Assembly (NCBI GenBank): GCA_945957225.1
Contig: CAMFKK010000171.1
Span: 1 to 5,833 of the forward strand
Length of the DNA stretch: 5,833 nucleotides
Direction of reading: 5' to 3'
Origin: an uncultured Sphingobacteriia bacterium
GTDB lineage: Bacteria; Bacteroidota; Bacteroidia; Chitinophagales; Chitinophagaceae
In this document: in pieces, positions 1-5,833 of the stretch
Position numbering within the stretch: position 1 is the first letter of the stretch
How the letters are laid out: each line of letters starts with the position of its first letter
Made by a program: the position numbers and the translations under genes
Notes under the pieces: model-generated
Told to the model about the DNA's origin: nothing
Databases searched by the model: none
What the model saw: only the letters and a program-made list of their open reading frames with translations

Positions 1-279
1 GGACCAGGTGGACCCATCCCCACCAAGTTAGAGTTAAATAAAAATCCCTTGGTAACAGTTGTTGGTAAACCAAAAGAAAATGGAAAGCTTCAGAAAGTAC
101 ACGATAATAATTTTAAAATGGACGTGTTATTCTACTCTAATGAAGTGAGTTTTACCCAAGAACTAACTGTAAAAGCTGGGGTTAAAACCAATATCACTGG
201 TGTTGTGAAGTATATGGTTTGTGATGACAATGAATGTTTGCCTCCTTCTAAAAAAGCATTCGATATTAAGTTGCAATAA
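1..279 (+). CDS. DsbD alpha-like (N-terminal-domain) periplasmic protein, 3' part only
   Basis: The frame is open from base 1 and ends at TAA 277-279, so 92 C-terminal residues are visible and the true start and any signal peptide lie upstream. A TTG at 49 could be read as a start, but the preceding in-frame residues (GPGGPIPTKLEL) fit the same domain, so I treat the gene as truncated by the window edge. The sequence resembles the immunoglobulin-like N-terminal (alpha) domain of DsbD. It has a VSFTQ strand, a VxGxVxY strand, and a C-terminal cysteine pair in VCDDNECLPP (visible residues 74 and 79), followed by a final FDIKL strand. In E. coli DsbD the matching pair, Cys103 and Cys109, takes electrons from the gamma domain and reduces periplasmic partners. 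The DsbD-like gene follows after 9 bases, so the two are almost certainly co-transcribed, and this protein may act as the detached redox-active alpha domain. That role is inference; the domain call is fairly secure. Confidence 0.8.
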   Translation, partial: GPGGPIPTKLELNKNPLVTVVGKPKENGKLQKVHDNNFKMDVLFYSNEVSFTQELTVKAGVKTNITGVVKYMVCDDNECLPPSKKAFDIKLQ

Positions 280-288
280 AAATAGCGC

Positions 289-2286
289 ATGAAAAAATCA
301 GTAATAGCACTGTTTGTTTTTTCAGCCCTGCTGATCTCATTTACTTCAATTGCACAGGACAAACCACCTGTGCAATTTGATTTTAAGGCAGAGCGAATCA
401 ATGATAGTCTGGCCAAATTGGTCATCCATGCCAAAATGGACAAAGGGGTACAATTATTTTCTGTAAAACAGCGCGGAGGGGATGATCCCTTTGTATCTAG
501 TTTGCATCTTGATAGTAGTGCTGCTTATTTATTGCGTGTCTCTGATACGAGTACAGAAAAAGGTCTATTGCAATTGGTGAAAGAAGCGCCAGGAGCGGCT
601 GCTAGCTATAGATTATTTGCTGACTCGGTTAGTTTTGAATGGCGTTTACATACCAAGAATGCAGATAGTTTGGTCTTTAAAGGATCCTTTGCTTGGCTAG
701 CTAAAAAAGAGGCGGAATTCCCCAGTGGGGAAGCCAATTTTACACTGAAAATTCCTGCATCAAGTAGTGTATCGGCCTTGCCCAAATCTGCTTCTGCTGA
801 AGAATCACTCTGGAGTATTTTCTTGATCTGTTTGGGCACAGGATTACTAGCCGTGATTACACCCTGTGTGTTTCCATTAATTCCTGTAACGGTGAGTTTC
901 TTTTTAAAGAGAAGCAAGTCTAGGACAGAAGGTATTAGAAACGCCGTTTGGTACTCTATTTCTATTATTGCTATCTATACCATTCCAACTTTATTACTCA
1001 CCCTGGCTTTTGGAGGAAAGATTCTCTATACCATTTCTACCAGTGCTGTTTCCAATATTGTATTCTTTGCCATCTTCCTGGTCTTTGCCATTTCTTTCTT
1101 TGGGGCATTTGAACTAAGCCTTCCCAATAGCTGGGCCAATAAGGCCGATGAAAAAGCAGGCAAGGGTGGATTGATGGGGATCTTTTTTATGGCATTGACC
1201 TTAGTGATTGTGTCTTTTTCATGCACTGGTCCCCTAGTTGGAACATTGTTAGGACAAACCAGTACCAATGGGGTTGGGTCTGCACCCATTATTGGCATGT
1301 TTGGGTTTGGGGTTGGTTTGGCATTGCCTTTTTCTTTGTTTGCCTTTTTCCCATCCATGCTTCAATCTTTACCAAAAAGTGGGGGATGGTTGAATTCCGT
1401 AAAAGTGACTTTTGGTTTTATAGAATTAGCCTTGGCTATGAAATTTCTGTCTAATGTAGACCTGGCTTATCATTGGCATTTATTGGATAGAGACGTATTT
1501 TTAGTAATCTGGATTGTGATCTTCAGTTTAATGGGCATGTATTTATTGGGTAAATTAAAATTTTCACACGATTCAGACCTGTCCTTTATCAGCGTACCGC
1601 GATTGTTTTTTGCCATTTTTAGTTTCTGTTTTGCACTTTATATGGTGCCCGGTTTATGGGGTGCACCTTTGAAATTATTGAGTGGCTTTATTCCCCCAGC
1701 CAGTACCCAAGAATTCAATTTGGAAGACTTGGAATACAAGTTGGATAATGCACAACTAATGTCTGGTGCGGATACTTCAAAAAATGCAACATATAATACC
1801 AGTGCTGCACAGCCTCCCAAGAAATATACCGACATTTTAGAAGTGCCTTATGGTCTAACAGCCTATTTTGATTTGGATGAGGGAATGGCTGCTGCCAAAA
1901 CCCTGAATAAACCCGTAATGCTAGACTTTACAGGCCATTCCTGCGCCAATTGCCGGAAAATGGAGCAAGAGGTTTGGAAAAATCCGGAAGTGCTCAAATT
2001 GATTCGTGAAGAGTTTGTATTGGTCAGTTTATATGTGGATGAGTCTAAGGAATTGCCATTAGAGGAACAGCATACCGCACCTAATGGAGACCGCATAGAA
2101 ACGGTGGGTAATAAGAACTTGGAATATGAGACTACCAAGTTTGGTTTTAATGCACAACCCCTCTATAAATTTCTAGACTTGAAGGGAAATCCTTTGAGTG
2201 ATGTGAATTATGGATATGACCCTGACGTTGACAAGTTTATAGCACACCTTAAAGGAGTGATTGCAAAATTTAAAAGTGAAAAGTGA
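289..2286 (+). CDS. dsbD: DsbD-like thiol:disulfide interchange protein (membrane electron conduit with C-terminal thioredoxin domain)
   Basis: This complete 665-residue protein should carry electrons from cytoplasmic thioredoxin across the inner membrane to periplasmic disulfides. Residues 1-22 form a signal peptide with likely cleavage at SIA|QD. Residues 23-165 look like a DsbD alpha domain but contain no cysteine. Residues 170-460 are the DsbD-beta/CcdA-type membrane domain with about eight hydrophobic segments. Its redox pair is C193 in TPCVFPLIP and C312 in SFSCTGP, corresponding to E. coli C163 and C285. A polar linker (about 470-515) leads to a thioredoxin-fold domain with CANC (C552, C555) in DFTGHSCANCRKME and a probable cis-proline at P624 (AQP). 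The length is close to the usual bacteroidotal DsbD. The start is the only sensible ATG: it opens the signal peptide, lies 9 bases after the upstream stop, and has no Shine-Dalgarno, which is normal for the phylum. The last codons (KSEK) come from a short AAAAGTG heptad repeat. The exact periplasmic substrates cannot be inferred. Confidence 0.93.
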   Translation: MKKSVIALFVFSALLISFTSIAQDKPPVQFDFKAERINDSLAKLVIHAKMDKGVQLFSVKQRGGDDPFVSSLHLDSSAAYLLRVSDTSTEKGLLQLVKEAPGAAASYRLFADSVSFEWRLHTKNADSLVFKGSFAWLAKKEAEFPSGEANFTLKIPASSSVSALPKSASAEESLWSIFLICLGTGLLAVITPCVFPLIPVTVSFFLKRSKSRTEGIRNAVWYSISIIAIYTIPTLLLTLAFGGKILYTISTSAVSNIVFFAIFLVFAISFFGAFELSLPNSWANKADEKAGKGGLMGIFFMALTLVIVSFSCTGPLVGTLLGQTSTNGVGSAPIIGMFGFGVGLALPFSLFAFFPSMLQSLPKSGGWLNSVKVTFGFIELALAMKFLSNVDLAYHWHLLDRDVFLVIWIVIFSLMGMYLLGKLKFSHDSDLSFISVPRLFFAIFSFCFALYMVPGLWGAPLKLLSGFIPPASTQEFNLEDLEYKLDNAQLMSGADTSKNATYNTSAAQPPKKYTDILEVPYGLTAYFDLDEGMAAAKTLNKPVMLDFTGHSCANCRKMEQEVWKNPEVLKLIREEFVLVSLYVDESKELPLEEQHTAPNGDRIETVGNKNLEYETTKFGFNAQPLYKFLDLKGNPLSDVNYGYDPDVDKFIAHLKGVIAKFKSEK

Positions 2287-2335
2287 CCCACCCCGCCGCC
2301 CAGCGGGCACCCCTCCCACAAGTGGTAGGGGAATT
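2287..2335. repeat. GC-rich double-hairpin intergenic element
   Basis: Immediately after the dsbD stop the composition jumps from AT-rich to GC-rich. Two short inverted repeats lie side by side. The first is CCGC (2296-2299) with GCGG (2303-2306) around a 3-base loop, extendable by a G-C pair past a bulged G. The second is CCCCTCCCA (2310-2318) with TGGTAGGGG (2323-2331) around a CAAG loop, nine positions with one C/T mismatch. No T-run follows, so this is not a conventional intrinsic terminator. The pattern of a small GC hairpin, CACCCCT, a second hairpin and then GGGGAATT matches my memory of dispersed intergenic repeats in Bacteroidota genomes, but only one copy is present here, so repeat status is inference. 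It would sit in the 3' untranslated part of the dsbD mRNA. Confidence 0.5.
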
Positions 2336-2337
2336 TA

Positions 2338-2397
2338 GAAGAAGTGAAGAGATAAGAGTGAAGAGAGGAAGAAGAAGTGAAGAGATATGAGTGAAGA
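2338..2397. repeat. Purine-rich tandem repeat: two 27-base units built from AGTGAAG heptads
   Basis: Two 27-base units, 2338-2364 and 2371-2397, differ at one position (A2355 against T2388) and start 33 bases apart. Each contains AGTGAAG, a variant heptad (AGATAAG or AGATATG) and AGTGAAG again, so AGTGAAG occurs at 2343, 2357, 2376 and 2390. The repeat lies in a tract (2320-2408) with no C on the + strand. It has no plausible coding role, since the open frame on the opposite strand is just the repeat read as a peptide. It lies between the dsbD stop and the shared terminator, so it would be transcribed as part of the dsbD 3' untranslated region. The function is unknown; slipped-strand copy-number variation is possible. 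Confidence 0.7.
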
Positions 2398-2424
2398 ATG
2401 TTGAGAAGCAACTAATTGGAGATA

Positions 2425-2459
2425 AAAAAAAGTCAAAACAACCTGTTTTGACTTTTTTT
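2425..2459. terminator. Bidirectional intrinsic terminator between converging dsbD and sigma-factor genes
   Basis: A perfect 16-base-pair inverted repeat, 2425-2440 with 2444-2459, encloses a 3-base loop (ACC). The core is GTCAAAACA / TGTTTTGAC, flanked by an A-run on the left and a T-run on the right, so either strand gives a stem followed by a U-tract (7 T on the + strand, 8 on the - strand). It lies 28 bases past the stop of the leftward sigma-factor gene and about 140 bases past the dsbD stop. This fits a single terminator shared by the two converging transcripts. The core stem has only three G-C pairs, so the U-tract must contribute much of the strength. Confidence 0.88.
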
Positions 2460-2486
2460 ATGGCTTTGGTTACTTACTTACATTTC

Positions 2487-3068
2487 TTAGAGCGCAATTT
2501 GCTTTTCTGCCATCAATTTTCTAAGATTGATTAAACCATAGCGCATGCGGCCCAGGGCCGTATTAATGCTACAATTGGTAATCTGTGCAATCTCTTTAAA
2601 ACTAAGGTTGGCATAATGGCGTAGCACAATGATTTCGCGCTGTTCTTCAGGCAAAAGGTCCAGCATATGACGCACGCGCTCATGGCTTTGACTTTGCATG
2701 ATTTTGTGGTCAGGGCCTTCTTCTGAAATAGTGATCACATCAAAGATGTCTTTGTTATCACTGGTCTTGATAGCTGGGGTACGCTTTACTTTGCGGAAAT
2801 AATCCACACAAAGATTGTGCGCAATCCTTAGTGCCCATGGAAGGAACTTGCCTTCTTCTGTATAGCGCTTGTTTTTGAGCGTATCAATGATTTTGATGAA
2901 CACATCTTGGAACAGGTCTTCTGCCAGATAATTGTCTTTTACAAAGAAGAGGATGGAGGAGAAGATCTTATCCTTATAGCGATAGATCAATACCTCAAAG
3001 GCTTCCGTGTCACCGTCTTGGAAGGAACGTATTAGTTCAGTGTCTGAAACATGTTCCAATGTTTTCAT
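2487..3068 (-). CDS. RNA polymerase sigma-70 family factor, ECF type
   Basis: This complete 193-residue protein is the usual length for an extracytoplasmic-function sigma factor with only regions 2 and 4. Region 2 spans about residues 23-93. It includes the core-polymerase-binding stretch around YRYKDKIFSSI and AEDLFQDVFIKI, and the -10 recognition helices around FLPWALRIAHNLCVDYFRK. A polar linker (about 94-130) leads to region 4 (about 132-187), with LPEEQREIIVLRHYANLSF and the helix-turn-helix SFKEIAQITNCSINTALGRMR that should contact the -35 element. The ATG at 3068 is chosen because an in-frame stop lies just upstream (3099-3101) and no other ATG intervenes. No anti-sigma gene follows: the transcript reaches a terminator 28 bases after the stop, so it seems monocistronic on this side. 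The regulon cannot be read from the sequence. The protein closely resembles what I recall as a conserved Chitinophagaceae sigma factor, but I cannot confirm the subgroup. Confidence 0.93.
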   Translation of the reverse strand: MKTLEHVSDTELIRSFQDGDTEAFEVLIYRYKDKIFSSILFFVKDNYLAEDLFQDVFIKIIDTLKNKRYTEEGKFLPWALRIAHNLCVDYFRKVKRTPAIKTSDNKDIFDVITISEEGPDHKIMQSQSHERVRHMLDLLPEEQREIIVLRHYANLSFKEIAQITNCSINTALGRMRYGLINLRKLMAEKQIAL

Positions 3069-3315
3069 AGCATTAGGTTTTGTCAGGATTCGGAAAACTC
3101 AGGATATTGGATAAAGAATCTTGCCAGATTTCTTAGGTCTGGTTTTAATTCTGATGTTAAATTATCATTTTTAATATGCACAAGAACAGTTGTGAAAAAG
3201 AATGTATTCGAATCTTAGGTTATTCACATTTTTAAACTGCTTTTTATTGATTATTAGAGATTTAACGCCCATCTATTCAACTTAAGCATGATTATTCTGT
3301 TTAAATTGCCAACGA
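3069..3315. other. Divergent intergenic region between the sigma-factor gene and uvrA
   Basis: These 247 AT-rich bases must hold the promoters of both divergent genes. I looked on both strands for the Bacteroidota pattern (TTG, about 19-21 bases, TAnnTTTG) and found no good match, so I assign no promoter. One weak hairpin is visible, AAGAATCT (3114-3121) with AGATTTCTT (3126-3134), eight pairs with one bulged T around a TGCC loop. It could fold in the sigma-factor leader RNA. No Shine-Dalgarno precedes either start. I see no RNA gene, repeat family or open frame of note. Confidence 0.5.
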
Positions 3316-5833
3316 ATGACAAGTAAGACTAAAATGGCCCCATTGGCCCAAGCACCTATCATAGACAGTTCCATTCAGGTTCACGGAGCCCGTGTGCATA
3401 ATCTGAAAAATGTAACGGTTAGTTTTCCGCGCAACAAACTAATTGTGGTTACTGGGGTATCTGGTAGTGGTAAGTCTTCACTTACTATTGATACCCTGTT
3501 TGCAGAAGGGCAGCGTAGATACGCTGAAAGCTTGAGCGCCTATGCACGTCAGTTTATGGCTAGAATGATTAAGCCCGATGTAGATTATATAAAAGGTTTG
3601 TGTCCTGCTATTGCCATTGAACAGAAAGTGATTACCCGTACACCCAGAAGCACGGTGGGTAGTATGACGGAGATCTATGATTATATGCGTTTACTCTATG
3701 CTAGGGCTGGTAAGACCCTATCGCCCATCAGCGGTAGAGAAGTGCAGAAAGATGAAGTAGCAGATGTGGTTGCCCATATTAAAGGTTTGAAAGAAGGTGC
3801 CAAGATGGTGATTCTTGTGCCTTTTAAACAACATGCTAACCGCGAAACCAGAGAAGAATTGCAGATTTTAATGCAGAAGGGTTTTGCCAGAATGTATTTG
3901 AGAGCCGATGCTGCTAAAGAAGGGGCAGCCGTTTTGAGAATTGAAGAACTCTTAGAAAAGCCGGATAAAGAATTAGACAAGCTGGCAGGAAAGGGGAAAA
4001 AGGAAAAAATCTTATTTACCCTGATAGACCGTTTGGTGGTCAAAGAATTTGACGAGGACGATCTGCACCGACTGTCAGATTCAGTTGGAACAGGGTTTTA
4101 TGAAGGAGAGGGGGAAGTATATATAGAAGTTGACGGAAAAGAACTCTTGCATTTTAGTAATCGCTTTGAATTAGACGGCATTCAATTTGAAGAACCCGTG
4201 CCCAATTTGTTTTCCTTTAATAATCCCTATGGTGCCTGTCCCACTTGTGAAGGCTTTAGCCAGGTCTTGGGTATTGATCCTGACTTGGTGATACCTGACA
4301 AGCGGTTGAGTCTATATGAGGGTGCTATAGCCCCTTGGAAGGGTGAAAAGCTGGGTTGGTGGAAAGAACAGTTTATCAAAGGGGCAAGCAAAATTGGATT
4401 TCCCATTCACAAACCCATTTTGGATTTGGACAAAGACCAGTATCGCCAATTATGGGAAGGAGCCGGAACCGTGTTGGGGATCAATGAATTTTTCAAAGAA
4501 GTTGAAGCCAATCTTTATAAAGTACAATACCGTGTTCTTTTAAGTAGGTACCGCGGTAGAACCAATTGTCCGGATTGTCATGGATATAGATTAAGACCTG
4601 AAGCACTTTATGTAAAAGTAGGGGGCAAACATATTGGAGAACTTTGTGAATGGCAGGTGAAGGATTTGAAAGTTTGGTTTGACAATTTGCAACTCTCTGA
4701 CAGTGATAGGCAATTGACCAAACGCATTCTTTTAGAAATTCATCAACGCATACAAACTTTGTTAGACGTGGGTTTGGGTTATCTAACCCTAAACCGTTTG
4801 GCCAATTCTCTAAGCGGTGGTGAAAGCCAAAGAATTCAATTAACCAGGAGTTTGGGGTCTAACCTAACCAATTCTTTATACATCTTGGATGAGCCCTCTA
4901 TTGGTTTGCATTCAAGAGATACGTTGAGACTGATTGCTGTATTAAAATCGCTTCGCGATCTTGGAAATACCGTAGTGGTAGTAGAACACGATGAGATGAT
5001 GATGCGAGAAGCAGATCATATAATTGATATGGGGCCTTTGGCATCGCATTTGGGGGGAGAAGTAGTGGCGGTGGGTAATTATGATGAATTAATTGCCAAC
5101 ACAAAGAGTATGACGGGTAAATATTTGAAAGGTGAGTTGACCATAGATGTGCCTAAAAACCTGCGCAAATGGAATAGAAGTATTACCGTAGAAAATGCCA
5201 GACAGAATAATTTAAAAGATATAACGGTTGAGTTTCCATTGAACCTACTCTGTGTGGTTACTGGTGTAAGTGGAAGTGGTAAAACAACCTTGGTAAAGCA
5301 TATACTCTACCCTGCATTGAATAAAATCAAGGGTGATTTTTCTGAAAAAGTGGGGCTTCACAAAGCGGTTAGCGGAGACATAGATTATATCTCTCAAATT
5401 GAAATGATTGACCAAAATCCCATTGGTAAATCAAGTAGGAGCAATCCCATTACCTATATTAAAGCTTATGATGGCATTAGGGATTTATACGCCAAACAAC
5501 CATTGGCTAAAATGCGCGGATTCCAACCCAAACATTTTTCTTTTAACGTAGACGCTGGTAGGTGTGATACTTGTAAGGGGGAGGGAGAACAAGTAGTAGA
5601 AATGCAGTTCTTGGCCGATGTGCACTTGACCTGTGAATCCTGTGGTGGCAAGCGTTTCAAAGAAGAAGTATTGGAAGTTCAATACAATGGCAAGAGCATT
5701 TTTGATTTATTAGAAATGAGTGTGGATGAAGCCATTGAATTTTTTGCAGACGAGAAGCAAATCAAAAATGCCATACAGCCCTTGTCTGATGTTGGGCTTG
5801 GTTATGTAAAGCTTGGGCAGAGTAGTGATACCT
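3316..5833 (+). CDS. uvrA: Excinuclease ABC subunit A (UvrA), 3' end beyond the window
   Basis: UvrA is the damage-sensing ATPase of nucleotide excision repair; it loads UvrB onto lesions. The frame is open from ATG 3316 to the window end: 839 codons of an expected 940 or so, with no stop or frameshift. Nucleotide-binding domain I has Walker A GVSGSGKS (K53), ABC signature LSGGESQR (499-506), Walker B YILDEPSIGLH (522-532) and switch histidine H558. The UvrB-binding and insertion regions lie between Walker A and that signature. A CPDC pair occurs at 418-421. Domain II has Walker A GVSGSGKT (K656). The C-terminal C4 zinc finger (C750, C753, C773, C776) has exactly the E. coli spacing. In the first zinc finger only C308 and C311 (ACPTCEG) remain; residues 285-291 (ELDGIQF) replace the other pair. 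The second signature and Walker B fall past the edge, where GQSSDT breaks off. An in-frame stop at 3289-3291 bounds the start; ATG 3334 is an alternative. Confidence 0.96.
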   Translation, partial: MTSKTKMAPLAQAPIIDSSIQVHGARVHNLKNVTVSFPRNKLIVVTGVSGSGKSSLTIDTLFAEGQRRYAESLSAYARQFMARMIKPDVDYIKGLCPAIAIEQKVITRTPRSTVGSMTEIYDYMRLLYARAGKTLSPISGREVQKDEVADVVAHIKGLKEGAKMVILVPFKQHANRETREELQILMQKGFARMYLRADAAKEGAAVLRIEELLEKPDKELDKLAGKGKKEKILFTLIDRLVVKEFDEDDLHRLSDSVGTGFYEGEGEVYIEVDGKELLHFSNRFELDGIQFEEPVPNLFSFNNPYGACPTCEGFSQVLGIDPDLVIPDKRLSLYEGAIAPWKGEKLGWWKEQFIKGASKIGFPIHKPILDLDKDQYRQLWEGAGTVLGINEFFKEVEANLYKVQYRVLLSRYRGRTNCPDCHGYRLRPEALYVKVGGKHIGELCEWQVKDLKVWFDNLQLSDSDRQLTKRILLEIHQRIQTLLDVGLGYLTLNRLANSLSGGESQRIQLTRSLGSNLTNSLYILDEPSIGLHSRDTLRLIAVLKSLRDLGNTVVVVEHDEMMMREADHIIDMGPLASHLGGEVVAVGNYDELIANTKSMTGKYLKGELTIDVPKNLRKWNRSITVENARQNNLKDITVEFPLNLLCVVTGVSGSGKTTLVKHILYPALNKIKGDFSEKVGLHKAVSGDIDYISQIEMIDQNPIGKSSRSNPITYIKAYDGIRDLYAKQPLAKMRGFQPKHFSFNVDAGRCDTCKGEGEQVVEMQFLADVHLTCESCGGKRFKEEVLEVQYNGKSIFDLLEMSVDEAIEFFADEKQIKNAIQPLSDVGLGYVKLGQSSDT

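Noticed and set aside
132..443. Leftward 103-codon frame spanning the junction of the two thiol-exchange genes.
   Set aside because: It overlaps two genes with clear family features on the other strand and shows no recognisable domain.
1221..1454. A 77-codon + strand frame inside dsbD.
   Set aside because: It is an out-of-frame reading of the membrane domain, which is unambiguously coded in the dsbD frame.
2208..2411. Leftward open frame over the repeat region (67 codons, with LHSYLFTSS repeated).
   Set aside because: Its apparent peptide repeat is the purine-rich DNA repeat read in reverse, and it overlaps the end of dsbD. No coding evidence.
3083..3105. Direct repeat TCAGGAT (3083-3089 and 3099-3105), 16 bases apart, just upstream of the sigma-factor start, as a possible operator.
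   Set aside because: A 7-base match within 20 bases is expected fairly often by chance in a 247-base region, and there is no dyad symmetry.
3131..3220. Direct repeat TCTTAGGT at 3131-3138 and 3213-3220 in the divergent intergenic region.
   Set aside because: One 8-base repeat is close to chance expectation for this length and AT content; no third copy or regular spacing.
3274..3310. Possible uvrA promoter elements (TATTCAAC, TATTCTGT, TAAATTGC).
   Set aside because: None matches TAnnTTTG well at the right distance from a TTG, so calling a promoter would be guesswork.
3696..4043. Leftward 115-codon open frame inside uvrA, and similar ones at 4898-5104 and 5466-5682.
   Set aside because: They are opposite-strand shadows of a strongly conserved uvrA frame, with low-complexity Ser/Leu-rich translations.

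Overview
The window looks like an ordinary chromosomal segment from a member of the Bacteroidota, probably a Chitinophagaceae-like relative. The reasons are AT-leaning coding DNA, start codons without Shine-Dalgarno sequences, a DsbD of the form typical of this phylum (TGxxCxNCRKME thioredoxin motif), a UvrA with an ELDG block where the first zinc-finger cysteines should be, and an ECF-type sigma factor that matches my memory of Chitinophagaceae proteins. The taxonomic call rests on recalled family resemblance, not on a search.

Layout. Positions 1-2286 (+) hold two adjacent genes for trans-membrane thiol reduction. The first is the 3' end of a small protein with a DsbD-alpha-like domain that keeps its cysteine pair. 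Nine bases later comes a complete 665-residue DsbD-like reductase with a signal peptide, a cysteine-free alpha-like domain, eight membrane segments and a C-terminal thioredoxin domain. Positions 2287-2486 are a repeat-rich gap: a GC-rich double-hairpin element, then an 89-base stretch with no C on the + strand that carries AGTGAAG heptads, then a strong symmetric terminator serving both converging transcripts. Positions 2487-3068 (-) encode an ECF-like sigma factor. A 247-base divergent intergenic region follows, in which I see no convincing promoter. From 3316 to the window end (+) is uvrA, cut off before its second ABC signature and Walker B motif.

How the genes work together. The two thiol genes probably form one pathway: electrons from cytoplasmic thioredoxin cross the membrane through DsbD, pass to its thioredoxin domain, and may then go to the separate alpha-domain protein and on to periplasmic substrates. 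The sigma factor and UvrA are divergent neighbours with no functional link visible in the sequence.

I found no mobile element, CRISPR array, RNA gene or evidently new system. The most interesting points are the gap-free match between the two alpha-like domains, with loss of both cysteines in the fused copy, and the heptad and hairpin repeats behind dsbD.
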